The notes: a model not told the origin generated them from the letters alone. 64,000 nt of DNA from Haliscomenobacter sp965225875 (GCF_965225875.1 NZ_CBDDBS010000003.1:1922001-1986000); one strand, 5' to 3'; shown: positions 43,201-52,268, counted from the first letter of the stretch. Program-made: numbers and translations.

Positions 43201-43699
43201 TGGTTTGAACTGGGGCGGCACCTACAAAAACTTTGACTTTGCGGTTTACATCCAAGGTGTAAATGGCAATAAAATTTACAACGGTGTCAAAGTGATTGGC
43301 CAGGGTATGCTGCGTCTCTTCAACGCCACTACGGACGTACTGGATGCCTGGACGCCACAAAACACCGATACCGATGTACCTCGTGCAGTGAGTGGGGACC
43401 CCAACCAGAATACCCGTACTTCCGACCGCTTCATTGAAGATGGTTCTTACCTGCGCATCAAAAACATCAGCATTGGTTATACTTTCTCCAGCGAAAGCCT
43501 GAAGCAAGTCACCAACAATGTGATCAGCCGGGTTCGGGTGTATGTTTCCAGCCAAAACTTGTTGACTTTCACCAAGTATTCTGGATTTGACCCTGAAGTA
43601 GCTTCAAGAGGCAACAACCTGCTCAACAATGGTATCGATTTTGGCCAATACCCACAAGCACGTACTGTGTTGTTCGGGGTAAACCTTGGCTTTAACTAA
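40229..43699 (+). CDS. SusC/RagA-type TonB-linked outer-membrane transporter with STN domain
   Basis: An 1156-residue outer-membrane receptor that imports oligosaccharides or peptides with its SusD partner. From the ATG at 40229: signal sequence, STN domain (about 50-115; LNLEDKKLCEVLFLIEKKA) that signals to FecR, a carboxypeptidase-regulatory-like domain (VQGTVTDNAGEPMVGASV), plug (DEVIVVGYGTQKKSSLTGAV) and 22-stranded barrel ending in YPQARTVLFGVNLGFN. Full length. It is under the ECF/FecR pair upstream and directly followed by susD. Confidence 0.95.
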   Translation: MKKNLLHREKLLQLMRISLAQIILAGLFAGMGYAHPAFSQKVLLQKLSLNLEDKKLCEVLFLIEKKADVRFSYLPKQIDADRKVSIQAEEESLEKILDRVFKKTPIRYEVFGAKQILLSKTPLERYEQQPDLESLPKIQPIVAQKPDFRVQGTVTDNAGEPMVGASVVLEGTTQGAITDANGKYTLDLADDARNGTLIFSFVGYTTLRVAIDGRATVNVVLEEGKVLDEVIVVGYGTQKKSSLTGAVSSVSQKDLKALPVISLTQAIQGRVPGVSITNNSSPGSDPIVRIRGIGSISLNPNPLYVIDGVPAGGLNNIDPKDIESLEVLKDASAASIYGSRAANGVVLITTKKGAVGKMKVNLDSYYGVQSAWKTLDLLNRDEYIRYGTALLTASNQPVPGRFTNLNTPVYDGASTTFGQTETDWQDVMFRSAPIMDHQLSISGGNDVSRVYTSLGYFSQDGIMPVTDYQRQSFRINSDHKVAKWLTLGQTLLVATDKRRLERDGGGRTQIQNIMRMIPYWPVRDPTKIGGFSTTAQGLDATDPENPLRIAEQEQRYQIDNGVKLLGTFFTEVKFTNWLKYRFVAGADFANSQFTSFLPIYNDGNRSRVIASLSENRNNFFSTVFTNQLTFDKSFGNHNVNIIAVAEKQDAKSEGISASGQRPDNNIQVLQGISNPNGSSSLSQNSLISYVGRLTYDYAGKYLLGASIRRDGSSKFAPGRKWGIFPSASVGWRISEESFMKSITAITSLKLRASIGQTGYNAIGDYDWQPLISANNTIYPFGNTTTNLGSYFNRLGNTGLSWEETTMSNIGFDLSLSQGRFDISAEFYKRKTDGLLLSVPLPESLGFSSSPLANVGSMQNTGFELALGYNHRSADFNWSLTGTFDMVRNKVLSLATPNATINSGNNADFGGFDITRTQAGRPIQSFYGWQVDGIFQSAAEVAAANALGNDNAPYQNASTAPGDIRFKDLNGDGKIDGTDRTFLGSYLPKFSYGLNWGGTYKNFDFAVYIQGVNGNKIYNGVKVIGQGMLRLFNATTDVLDAWTPQNTDTDVPRAVSGDPNQNTRTSDRFIEDGSYLRIKNISIGYTFSSESLKQVTNNVISRVRVYVSSQNLLTFTKYSGFDPEVASRGNNLLNNGIDFGQYPQARTVLFGVNLGFN

Positions 43700-43719
43700 A
43701 AAAATAATGCTTTGCACAG

Positions 43720-43743
43720 TCAGGTGGAGCCATCTCCACCTGA
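43720..43743 (+). promoter_or_regulatory. Hairpin between susC and susD
   Basis: Perfect 10-bp stem TCAGGTGGAG/CTCCACCTGA with a 4-base loop in the 62-base intergenic gap. No T-run follows, so it is more likely a transcript-stabilising or processing hairpin than a terminator. Confidence 0.55.
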
Positions 43744-43761
43744 TCATAAACTCAATTCATT

Positions 43762-45306
43762 ATGAAAAAAATTGCTTTTTTAACCAGCATCCTGATCCTG
43801 GGAATTACCTTCAGCTGTAATGATGAGGTGCTGAATAAAGTCAACCCCAACGGGGTAACCCTGGATACCTACTTCAACAATGACGCTGAAATCACTGCGG
43901 GTGTAAATGCAGTTTACGCCTTGGTTCAGCACAACGGTTTGGTATCCCGCGAATGGTTTTTCACCCATGACCTGCGTGGTGATGAAATGGCTACTGGCGG
44001 TGGTCAGTTGGAAACTCCTCGGGCGCAATTGCTCAATGGAGTAAACGATGCAGGGAACTCCGTGTCCAATGCCGTTTTTACCGGTTGGTTCCGTGTTGTC
44101 CACCGTGCCAACGTTGTGATCGAAGCTGGTGCTGCGGCCAAGCCAGGCATCAGTGAAGCAGTGCGCACCCGGGTAGTGGGTGAAGCCAAGTTTTTGCGCG
44201 CCTGGGCTTATTATGAACTGGCTACCTTGTGGGGTGGTGTTCCATTGTACACTGAATACGCAAAATCGGTAGAAGGCTCTAAAGCGCGTTCTAGCCAGCA
44301 AGATGTGTACAACCTGGTCATTAGCGACCTCAAAGCTGCTGAAACTGCCTTGCCTGCCACCTACAGTGCAGCCAACCTGGGCCGTGCAACCAAACATGCA
44401 GCACAAATGCTCCTGGCTCGTACTTATCTGCAGTTGGGTGATTACAACAATGCCAAAACTGAGTTGCAAAAAATTGTCAGCTCCGGTTTGTTCAAGTTGG
44501 TAGACAACTACCTCGACCTCACCAATGAAGAAGGTGAATTCAACGCTGAATCTATTTTTGAAGTGGTATATGCTCCATCTGGTGGTGCTTACAACTGGGG
44601 TGGAGATGGCGACGGAACGGCGGTACAGGAAGAAACCGTACGTACGCAGGAGTATTCCGCAGTGGGCTGGCGCAACCTGATCCCCTCCAACAAGATTCTG
44701 AACGACTACGAAAGAGCTTCCAAAGGGGATGCCAAAGATGATCCACGTTACGACATGTCTTATTGGAAACCCGGCGACAAATTCAACAATGGCAACAGCA
44801 CCATGACTGATGATCGGGTACAAGGCAATGCTTCCGTGGTAGACGGTAAAACGGTAAAAATCAGCTGGCGCAAATACTCCGTTCTGTACAAGATCGACAA
44901 TGGTTTTTACACCAGTGGCATCAACATGCGCATCATGCGTTATGCTGACGTACTGCTGATGTTGGCAGAATGTGAGAACGAAGCAGGTAATTCCGCTGCT
45001 GCGATCAGCCTGATGAACCAGGTACGTGCCCGTGCTTCGGTACAAATGCCACCGTATCCAACGACCAATTACCCTTGCAACAACAAGGATGAAATCCTCC
45101 GTGCCTTGCAACACGAGCGTTTTGTTGAATTGGCTGCTGAGCAGGTGCGCAATTTTGACATCCTGCGCTGGCGCAAGCACAAAAAACTCAAATCAGAACC
45201 AATTTCTTTCTTTGTAGCTAACAAGCATGAGTTATTACCGATCCCACAAACCGAGATTGACAATAACCCAAACATTGAGCAAAAGGATCAGAATCCTGGC
45301 TACTAA
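43762..45306 (+). CDS. SusD/RagB-family surface lipoprotein
   Basis: A 514-residue glycan- or nutrient-binding lid of the SusC transporter. Lipoprotein signal with lipobox TFSC (Cys at about 19). TPR-like helices with FLRAWAYYELATLWGGVPL, the RagB/SusD hallmark, and the C-terminal ERFVELAAEQVRNFDILRWRK and IPQTEIDNNPNI motifs. Start at 43762. The substrate is not predictable from this; no degradative enzyme is in the operon, which makes a peptide or small-molecule cargo possible. Confidence 0.95.
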   Translation: MKKIAFLTSILILGITFSCNDEVLNKVNPNGVTLDTYFNNDAEITAGVNAVYALVQHNGLVSREWFFTHDLRGDEMATGGGQLETPRAQLLNGVNDAGNSVSNAVFTGWFRVVHRANVVIEAGAAAKPGISEAVRTRVVGEAKFLRAWAYYELATLWGGVPLYTEYAKSVEGSKARSSQQDVYNLVISDLKAAETALPATYSAANLGRATKHAAQMLLARTYLQLGDYNNAKTELQKIVSSGLFKLVDNYLDLTNEEGEFNAESIFEVVYAPSGGAYNWGGDGDGTAVQEETVRTQEYSAVGWRNLIPSNKILNDYERASKGDAKDDPRYDMSYWKPGDKFNNGNSTMTDDRVQGNASVVDGKTVKISWRKYSVLYKIDNGFYTSGINMRIMRYADVLLMLAECENEAGNSAAAISLMNQVRARASVQMPPYPTTNYPCNNKDEILRALQHERFVELAAEQVRNFDILRWRKHKKLKSEPISFFVANKHELLPIPQTEIDNNPNIEQKDQNPGY

Positions 45307-45354
45307 GCGATGTTTCGCATAAACTATAAGCAAATGAACCATTATTGACCAATG

Positions 45355-45379
45355 CCCTCCTTCCGTGCTGGAAGGGGGG
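45355..45379 (+). promoter_or_regulatory. Hairpin between susD and the ASPIC/UnbV gene
   Basis: A 10-bp stem CCCTCCTTCC/GGAAGGGGGG with one T-G pair and a 5-base loop, in the 110-base gap after susD. Possible processing or partial terminator site; no clean T-run. Confidence 0.45.
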
Positions 45380-45392
45380 TATTGATTTTTAA

Positions 45393-45400
45393 TACTTTTG
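45393..45400 (+). promoter_or_regulatory. Possible promoter box for the ASPIC/UnbV gene
   Basis: TACTTTTG matches the TAnnTTTG consensus, 17 bases before the ATG at 45417. It would allow the last gene of the operon to be transcribed on its own. No clear -33 element. Confidence 0.35.
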
Positions 45401-45416
45401 TGGAGCTAAAAAATAA

Positions 45417-48400
45417 ATGCTTCCTATGTCAGTACGCACCCTTCATCTATCCTTGTTTGTTCTCGCAATTTGTGGCCTACCTGGCTGCAAAAAAACGGAT
45501 TTACTTTTTGAAAAAATCACCCCTGCCCACTCCAATATCCATTTCAACAATCAGCTCAGTCCTGATGCCACCCTCAATGCCTTTAGCTTCACCAATTTTT
45601 ACAATGGCGGCGGTGTAGGCGTCGGTGATTTTAACCATGATGGCTTACCCGATCTTTTTTTCACTGGCAATCAGGTTAGTTCTGAGTTGTACCTCAACCG
45701 CGGCAATTTCAAATTTGAATCCATCACTGAAAAAGCCGGGGTAAAAACCGATCGCTGGTGCAGCGGGGTTTCAATAGTGGATATCAACCAGGATGGCTGG
45801 GACGACATTTACCTCAGCGTAGCCCAAGGACCTGGCTTGAAAAATTCGCGTAACCTGCTGTTCATCAATCAAAAAACCAGTAACCCCAGTTTTGTAGAAT
45901 CTGCCCAGGCTTATGGACTGGACTACGATGGATTTACGACCCAAAGTGCCTTTTTTGACTACGACCTGGATGGCGACCTCGACGCTTTTTTACTCAACAC
46001 TGCCCCCGACCTGCAAAACCCCACCACCTTGCGCCGGCAGATGAACAACGGCTTTTACCCCTCTACCGACAAACTCTTGCGCAATGAAGGAATTGGCAAA
46101 GATGGGCATCCTGTTTTTGTGGATGTATCCGCCGAGGCTGGAATTCGTTTCGAAGGCTTGGGCCTGGGTCTGGTCATTTCCGACTTGAACCAGGACGGCT
46201 ACCCCGACATTTATTGCTCCAACGATTTCATGAGCAGCGACATCCTGTACCTCAATCAGGGTGACGGGACTTTTAAAAATACCATCCAAACCTCCATGGC
46301 CCATACCAGCCAATTTGGAATGGGAATAGACGCCGCTGACCTGAACAACGACGCCAAAATTGACCTGTTCCAACTGGACATGTTGCCCGAAGACAATGCC
46401 CGCCAAAAACAAATGTTGGGCAAACACGATTACGACAAAAAAGAACTGAGCATTTCGCCCGAGTACGGCTATGAATTGCAGTACATGCGCAATATGTTGC
46501 AAATCAATACCGGGAACGATGCGAATGGCCCCGTCTTCAGCGAACTGGGCCTGCTGGCGGGTGTGGCCAAAACCGATTGGAGCTGGGCTACCTTGCTCAG
46601 CGACCTGGATCTGGATGGCCACAAAGACATCTTCATCACCACTGGCTACCGCAAAAACATCACTGACCTCGATTTTATCCATTATTACCAGGGTTCCACC
46701 TATTTTGGCAGCGATGCCAGTCGGGCCGAAGTGCGGGAAAAACTGCTGGCCCAAGTCCCGGAGGTAAAATTGCGCAATTGTGTGTACCGCAACCAAGGCG
46801 ATTTGGGTTTTGAAAATGTGGCCAAAGCCTGGGGCCTCGACGAATTGTCCTACGCCAATGGGGCAACTTACGCCGACCTGGATCAGGACGGCGACCTGGA
46901 TTTGATTGTCAACAATGTTGATGCTGAAGCCTCGGTATTTAAAAACCGAAGCAGGGAACGGGAAGGACAGAATTACCTCAAAGTCGCTTTTCAGGGGCCG
47001 CTGGGCAACCAAAAGGGCATTGGTGCGGCGCTGAAAGTTTGGACGCAAGGCAAGGCCCAATTGTACGAGCATTTCCCAGTGCGAGGCTACTTGTCTACGG
47101 TTGAAACGGGTGTTTTGATCGGTTTGGGCAACCACAAAACCATCGACTCCTTGCAAGTATTTTGGGGTAAAGGCCTCCAGGAAACCCGCTACAAGGTAGC
47201 CGCCAATCAGACCTTGACTTTTAAACAAACAGATGCCAAGCCACAGGTAAAAACTACCGCCCCAGTTGCAAAAATCTTTGAAGCACTCCCGCAACTCCTC
47301 CCCTTCCAGCACCAGGGGTCCAACTTCGTCGATTTCAACCAAACCTTTGCCTTGCACAAAATGCTGTCCAAAAATGGCCCCCATGCAGCTGTAGGCGATT
47401 TGAATGGCGATGGCTTGAACGATGTAGTTTTGGGCGGCACTTACCCGGCTAGCCCCGGGAATGTTTTTATTCAGCAAAAAAATGGCTCCTTTACCCCACA
47501 ATCGGGTTTAAATACCAATGGGTTTGAAATAGGTGACCTCACCATTTTTGACGCCGATGGGGACGGGGATCAGGATATATTGGCGGTGGCTGGAGGCAAC
47601 GAACAGCCATTGACCTCAAAAGCCGCCTATCAACCCGTCCTCTGGATCAATGACGGGCAGGCTCGTTTTACCCAGTCGAATCAACTTCCCACCCTCGCAG
47701 TGAGCAGCCAAACCGTTCGCCCCTTTGATTACGATGCCGATGGCGACCTGGATGTGTTCATTGGGGGCCGTCAAATCCCGGGGGCCTACCCCATGCCGGC
47801 TGCCAGTTATTTGCTGCGCAATGATCGGGGTAAATTTACGGATGTGAGCCAGAAGGTAGCACCTTTTATACAAACATTAGGACTCGTCTGTGATGCCCTC
47901 CCGCTCGATGTGGATCAGGACAAAGACCTCGACCTTCTGGTAGTCGGTGAATGGATGCCGCTGACAATATTGGAAAATCAAAAGGGTCGCTTTGTAGCCA
48001 AAACTCCCCCCGACTCCGAAGGCTGGTGGAACAGCCTGGCCACCGGTGATTTTGACCAGGATGGTGACCCCGATTTGTTGTTGGGCAACGAGGGTTTGAA
48101 TACTTTTTACCGGGCCTCCCCTACCGAGCCCATCCAAATGTTAGCCAAGGATTTTAATCAGGATGGCAAAGTTGACCCCATCATGGGCTATTTCATCCAA
48201 GGCAAGTGTGTACCCGCCCTGCCACGCGATGCGCTCAACCAACAGATGGTGCAGTTTCGTAGAAAATACGCCTTGTACGCCGATTATGCGAAGGTGGGTT
48301 TTGCTGACTTGTTCAACAAAAAAGAGCGTGCCGATGCGCAAGCACTTCAGGCTAAAGAGTTGCGGAGTTGTTATGCCGAAAATCAGGGGAATGGGCAATT

Positions 48401-48716
48401 TGTACTCAAACCTCTGCCTTTATTGGCTCAACAATCGCCTATTTTTGGGTTCCTGGTAAAAGATATTGATGGAGACGGGCACTTGGATGCACTGGCTACG
48501 GGCAATTTTTACGCCAATGAAGGGCATATGGGCCGGCAGGATGCTTCGCGGGGGCTGTGGTTGAAGGGGAATGGTAAGGGTGGCTTTACTATTGTGCCAA
48601 ATGCGCAAAGTGGTTTGAATATTCCGGGGGATGCGCGGCGGTCGTATTGGATTGATACAAAGCGGTTTTTTACCACTATAAATGGTGGTCCGATTTTAGT
48701 ACAAAAAATTAATTAA
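45417..48716 (+). CDS. ASPIC/UnbV and FG-GAP repeat surface lipoprotein
   Basis: A 1099-residue lipoprotein (lipobox LPGC at about residue 24). Many FG-GAP/VCBS-type calcium loops of the form DxNxDGxxD occur throughout (DFNHDGLPDLF, DLDGDLDAF, DQDGDLDLIV, DADGDGDQDIL), giving a beta-propeller. Between them is an ASPIC/UnbV domain (KVAFQGPLGNQKGIGAALKVW). Such proteins often accompany SusCD pairs in Bacteroidota; their role is not established. It is the last gene of the operon. Confidence 0.92.
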   Translation: MLPMSVRTLHLSLFVLAICGLPGCKKTDLLFEKITPAHSNIHFNNQLSPDATLNAFSFTNFYNGGGVGVGDFNHDGLPDLFFTGNQVSSELYLNRGNFKFESITEKAGVKTDRWCSGVSIVDINQDGWDDIYLSVAQGPGLKNSRNLLFINQKTSNPSFVESAQAYGLDYDGFTTQSAFFDYDLDGDLDAFLLNTAPDLQNPTTLRRQMNNGFYPSTDKLLRNEGIGKDGHPVFVDVSAEAGIRFEGLGLGLVISDLNQDGYPDIYCSNDFMSSDILYLNQGDGTFKNTIQTSMAHTSQFGMGIDAADLNNDAKIDLFQLDMLPEDNARQKQMLGKHDYDKKELSISPEYGYELQYMRNMLQINTGNDANGPVFSELGLLAGVAKTDWSWATLLSDLDLDGHKDIFITTGYRKNITDLDFIHYYQGSTYFGSDASRAEVREKLLAQVPEVKLRNCVYRNQGDLGFENVAKAWGLDELSYANGATYADLDQDGDLDLIVNNVDAEASVFKNRSREREGQNYLKVAFQGPLGNQKGIGAALKVWTQGKAQLYEHFPVRGYLSTVETGVLIGLGNHKTIDSLQVFWGKGLQETRYKVAANQTLTFKQTDAKPQVKTTAPVAKIFEALPQLLPFQHQGSNFVDFNQTFALHKMLSKNGPHAAVGDLNGDGLNDVVLGGTYPASPGNVFIQQKNGSFTPQSGLNTNGFEIGDLTIFDADGDGDQDILAVAGGNEQPLTSKAAYQPVLWINDGQARFTQSNQLPTLAVSSQTVRPFDYDADGDLDVFIGGRQIPGAYPMPAASYLLRNDRGKFTDVSQKVAPFIQTLGLVCDALPLDVDQDKDLDLLVVGEWMPLTILENQKGRFVAKTPPDSEGWWNSLATGDFDQDGDPDLLLGNEGLNTFYRASPTEPIQMLAKDFNQDGKVDPIMGYFIQGKCVPALPRDALNQQMVQFRRKYALYADYAKVGFADLFNKKERADAQALQAKELRSCYAENQGNGQFVLKPLPLLAQQSPIFGFLVKDIDGDGHLDALATGNFYANEGHMGRQDASRGLWLKGNGKGGFTIVPNAQSGLNIPGDARRSYWIDTKRFFTTINGGPILVQKIN

Positions 48717-48733
48717 CAACACTGGAATGTTAT

Positions 48734-48837
48734 ACTTCTAAGGTGTTCTAAGGTGCCTAAGGTGGTTCAAAAACAAGTGTACCGTGAAGAAATATTTAAT
48801 TTGAACCACCTTAGGCACCTTAGAACACCTTAGAAGT
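48734..48837. repeat. Perfect 38-bp palindrome, family B, copy 2
   Basis: Arms 48734-48771 and 48800-48837 are exactly complementary over 38 bp with a 28-base loop. Built from CTAAGGTG words like the copy at 37061-37159 and sharing its loop-proximal CTAAGGTGGTTCAA. It sits between the convergent ASPIC/UnbV and subtilase genes. Confidence 0.85.
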
Positions 48838-48861
48838 TATGGCTTCAAGATCGGGTAATGT

Positions 48862-50475
48862 TTAATTCACCACCACCCTCGCAATTTTCCGCTCCTTCCC
48901 CATGAACACCTCCAAAAAGTAAGTCCCTCGCGGCCAGTCGCCCACCGAGATTACATCCTGTTGTATTCCCGGGAACATCACATCCATCACTTTGCGGTAA
49001 ATGGGCTGTCCCAAAGTGTTTAAGACCCGAATCTGGATAGGGGTTTTCTCCGGTTGATCCACCGAAAGGGTAATACTGGAGTGCGTCGGGTTTGGATAAA
49101 TCAGCATCCCTTTAAAATCATCCGGCACCGTGCGACAATCCTGGCGCAGGTGCTCCATACTTCGGTACACATTCAGGCGGCCTCCGGTTACGGTGATTTC
49201 CTTCAGGGCTGCCACTTCATCCAAACCCTTGATTAAGGCTTCTTTGACCCGTAATGCCGTTTCTGAAGGCTCTACCAAGGTTTTTTGCGCAAAATCATTG
49301 CAGGGCACACTGTACAGCAACGCAATTGACCCGGCCAGGTGTGGCGCAGCCGCGGAATTCCCGTGAAAACTACCGTAAGTTCCAAAGGGTTTGGTTGTGA
49401 AGGAGTTTTGCCCGGGCGCACCCATGTCAATCGAAGTTTTGCCATAGGCTGAACCCACATAACGCTGGTCCAATTCCGTGGTATTGAGCACCGTGAGCAG
49501 GTATTCACTGGGGCAGGTGGTCGGCATATCGCCTACTTCGTCTACGTCCCAGGGGTTGTTGGCTGCACCGGCGGCGGTGAGGATGCCAACATCGCCCATT
49601 TTGTCGTACATCTCGCCCCACATCACCTGATCTTTGCAGAAGAGGCGGTTGATGCCAAACGAGGCATTGGTGGCTACGATAAATGCGCCTTCTTTACCCT
49701 TAGAGCGGTTATAGCGGTCGCGTTGCTCGATGATGTATTCGTAAGCCGAGATGATTTCTGAAACCAGTCGGGCCTCCAGCACCATCACTTTGATGTGCCA
49801 GTTGATGCCAGTCACCCCAATCCCGTTGTTGCCAACCGCGCCAATGATGCCGGCTACGGATTGCCCGTGTTGTTCAACCTGGTGTTTGTTGCTGTTGCGG
49901 ATAAAATTCCAGCCTTGCACATCGTCAATGTAGCCGTTGCGGTCGTTGTCCTTGTTGTCGTTGGGAATTTCGCCCCGATTGGTCCAGATGTTGGCCGCCA
50001 GGTCTTCGTGGCCCACGTCAAATCCGCTGTCCAATACTGCCACTACAATCGTATCTCCCCGTGCGGTAACCCCACCCGTGGAGATGGCCCAGGCTTTTTG
50101 GGCTTCGATGGTAGCCAGGCCCCACTGTTCATCCAAATTGGGGTCGTCGGGGTCGGTGCGGCTTTGCACGTAATAATCATAGGTGACCTCCTCCACATCG
50201 GGTTGCAGGTGCAACTCTTTCAGGAGCTCTTCCGCGGTCACGGTGGTAGAGTCGTACATCATCAAGTGTACGTTGGAGCGGGTGCTCAGGGCTTTTTCCA
50301 GCCAGACCCCTCCACCAGCCCGACTTTGGGTTGCAAATTCAACCATAAATTGAGATGGTGTAGTCGTTTCTTTTAGCTTGACCAATACCCTGGCCTTGAT
50401 TGGCTCTGTCTGAGCAAAACCCAGCAAAGGCAATAGCAAGAGTAGTGGCAGCAGAAGTGTTAGTCTTCTTGCCAT
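48862..50475 (-). CDS. Subtilisin-like serine protease with T9SS-type sorting domain
   Basis: A 537-residue secreted S8 peptidase. Signal peptide from the ATG at 50475 (MARRLTLLLPL). An inhibitor-like propeptide (about 25-105) precedes the catalytic domain with D149 (AVLDSGFD), H203 (EQHGQSVAG) and S374 (HGNSAAAPH). The C-terminus (GMLIYPNPTHSSITLSV...PRGTYFLEVF...IARVVV) is a type IX secretion sorting domain, so the enzyme is exported by T9SS to the cell surface or medium. Confidence 0.94.
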   Translation of the reverse strand: MARRLTLLLPLLLLLPLLGFAQTEPIKARVLVKLKETTTPSQFMVEFATQSRAGGGVWLEKALSTRSNVHLMMYDSTTVTAEELLKELHLQPDVEEVTYDYYVQSRTDPDDPNLDEQWGLATIEAQKAWAISTGGVTARGDTIVVAVLDSGFDVGHEDLAANIWTNRGEIPNDNKDNDRNGYIDDVQGWNFIRNSNKHQVEQHGQSVAGIIGAVGNNGIGVTGINWHIKVMVLEARLVSEIISAYEYIIEQRDRYNRSKGKEGAFIVATNASFGINRLFCKDQVMWGEMYDKMGDVGILTAAGAANNPWDVDEVGDMPTTCPSEYLLTVLNTTELDQRYVGSAYGKTSIDMGAPGQNSFTTKPFGTYGSFHGNSAAAPHLAGSIALLYSVPCNDFAQKTLVEPSETALRVKEALIKGLDEVAALKEITVTGGRLNVYRSMEHLRQDCRTVPDDFKGMLIYPNPTHSSITLSVDQPEKTPIQIRVLNTLGQPIYRKVMDVMFPGIQQDVISVGDWPRGTYFLEVFMGKERKIARVVVN

Positions 50476-50632
50476 ATCTATGTTTTTGCGGTTTTTTAAT
50501 ACAGGGAGGAGGTACCGGGCGGTATTATCCAAAAGCCTTGCCAAATCTCGTTATGGAAAAAGTTTTTTACTTTTTTTTTTAATATGGAACAAAAAAGTCG
50601 CTGTTTACACATCTTTTAAAACCTTTATACCT

Positions 50633-51766
50633 ATGAGATTTTTATTTTTTAGTTTTATTCTGATGCTAGTTTTGGGCTGCCAGGCCCCTGCTCAAACCAA
50701 ATGGCCCGTCTTTAGTGGTGGAAAAGCATCATTGATCACTGGAGCGGAAGCTGAACAACGTTTCAAAATTGGGGAACGCCTGGGCACCATGGAATTGCAT
50801 GGCAAACCCGCCAAAGTAAAGGTGGCCCTGATCGAGGGCAAGGACATCCAGATGACCAATTTGCTGGATACCGAATGGGGTAAACTGTGCCATATTTTGA
50901 TCATCAATGGCAACCTGCAAGTGGATTCACTCATTTCCTTGACGGGCGGTGTACCCGACTTATTGGTTTTGGGCAATCTGGAAGCGCCCTTTTTCTATTG
51001 TGGCAACTCCCACCAACGCGTAACCGGCACTGCCGACATCAAATACGTGATCCTTGGAGGGGGGAATGATGGTTCGCTCAAAATTGATGGTCGTACCTCC
51101 GTGCCTTACATTATTTCGATGGATCACGACATTGGGGTGAATGCGCCTGACGCCGAATGGTTTGATTGGAATGAAGGCACCATGAAGGAATTGGTGCGCG
51201 AAGTGTACAATCCGGTCAAAGATCAGCTGGATTTCAAACGGCTAGCTCAATTGGTTCAAGCCGGAAAATCGATCAAACGCAGTGCCAAGCGCGATATGTC
51301 TTATAAAGGCCTTTGGAAGGAATGGCTGCAACTCTATGGCAGGGATTCAACTGCCTTGTATTTTGAATCTTTTACCACCTTTCTAGAACAGGAAAATGTG
51401 CTGCTTTCGATGGATTACATGGATGGCTACGATTTACCCACCGAGATTTTTGAACTGACTCATTTGGAGGAGCTGAATTGTATGCACATCCAGCTCAAAT
51501 CCTTGTCCCCGGCCATTCAACAATGCAAAAAACTCAAAAAACTGAACCTGGCTTTTTGCAAATTGGAGCGTATCCCCAAAGAAATAGGCAACTTGTCGGA
51601 ACTGGAAGAGTTGTCCCTTTCGGGCAATCAGCTGAAGGAAATACCGGAGAGCATTTTTGGGTTAAAAAAGCTCACCCTACTCTACCTGGACGGAGTGTTA
51701 TTTACCAAGGAGCAACAAAAACAAATCCTAAAGCGACTGCCTAAAACGGCGGTGTTTTTTTATTAA
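50633..51766 (+). CDS. Leucine-rich-repeat lipoprotein
   Basis: A 377-residue probable lipoprotein (lipobox LVLGC from the ATG at 50633). The first 270 residues are unrecognised and contain a stretch of the form GGVPDLLVLGNLEAP that resembles a parallel beta-helix. Residues about 275-375 are four to five LRRs (LKKLNLAFCKLERIPKEIGNLSEL). LRRs usually bind protein partners. The open frame extends upstream to 50480 but overlaps the divergent protease leader and is not credible. Confidence 0.8.
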   Translation: MRFLFFSFILMLVLGCQAPAQTKWPVFSGGKASLITGAEAEQRFKIGERLGTMELHGKPAKVKVALIEGKDIQMTNLLDTEWGKLCHILIINGNLQVDSLISLTGGVPDLLVLGNLEAPFFYCGNSHQRVTGTADIKYVILGGGNDGSLKIDGRTSVPYIISMDHDIGVNAPDAEWFDWNEGTMKELVREVYNPVKDQLDFKRLAQLVQAGKSIKRSAKRDMSYKGLWKEWLQLYGRDSTALYFESFTTFLEQENVLLSMDYMDGYDLPTEIFELTHLEELNCMHIQLKSLSPAIQQCKKLKKLNLAFCKLERIPKEIGNLSELEELSLSGNQLKEIPESIFGLKKLTLLYLDGVLFTKEQQKQILKRLPKTAVFFY

Positions 51767-51776
51767 AATTAGGATA

Positions 51777-51845
51777 CCACAAAGGCGCTAAGACCTTAAG
51801 CAAAATAGTTGATAGTTCTTATTTTGGGTCTTAGTGCCTTTGTGG
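51777..51845. repeat. Small palindrome related to the CACAAAGG family
   Basis: 19-bp arms (CCACAAAGGCGCTAAGACC and its inverse, one mismatch) around a 31-base A/T-rich loop, between convergent genes. It may serve as a two-way terminator. Confidence 0.6.
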
Positions 51846-51863
51846 CAAAAAATACGTTTACAC

Positions 51864-52268
51864 TCACTTAAAATCATCCAAACTATCTGGCCTATCCCCG
51901 CTTAGCATCTGCTTGCGCATCTCCGCCTTTAGTTTTTCATAATTTTTAAGTTGGGCTTCACTGAGCATGGGTTTTAATTCCTTCTCCTTGCGCTTGTTGA
52001 TCTCACTGCCCTTGGTGTACATGGTCCATTGGGAAGCCCCCTGATCGAAAACCTCTTTTTGCATGATTTGGGCATATTTGAGGTTGAGGGCGTGGATCTT
52101 ATCGATTTGATCGGCTCGCAGAGGCAAGGCCACTTTCATTTTTTCGGTTTGCAATTTGGCTCGCTCCGCTGGCGTACCGAATGGGCTCTCCGTTTTGTTT
52201 TGTTGGGATTGAGCGCTCAGGGCAAAGGTGCCGAGCAGACTGAGTAGCAGGATCATTAGGGATTTCAT
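51864..52268 (-). CDS. CpxP/Spy-like periplasmic protein
   Basis: A 134-residue small exported protein (signal peptide to ALSAQ). Charged helices with VALPLRADQIDKIHALNLKYA and MLSEAQLKNYEKLKAEM resemble the LTxxQ repeats of Spy and CpxP chaperones (also described as DUF4890). Probably a periplasmic stress chaperone or metal-responsive protein. The next gene on this strand lies about 110 bases upstream, across a palindrome. Confidence 0.75.
   Translation of the reverse strand: MKSLMILLLSLLGTFALSAQSQQNKTESPFGTPAERAKLQTEKMKVALPLRADQIDKIHALNLKYAQIMQKEVFDQGASQWTMYTKGSEINKRKEKELKPMLSEAQLKNYEKLKAEMRKQMLSGDRPDSLDDFK

Noticed and set aside
43780..45180. 466-codon minus-strand frame over susD
   Set aside because: Antisense by-product of susD codon use; no recognisable motif.
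45990..47501. 503-codon minus-strand frame over the ASPIC/UnbV gene
   Set aside because: Antisense to DxNxDG repeats, which lack stop codons on the other strand.
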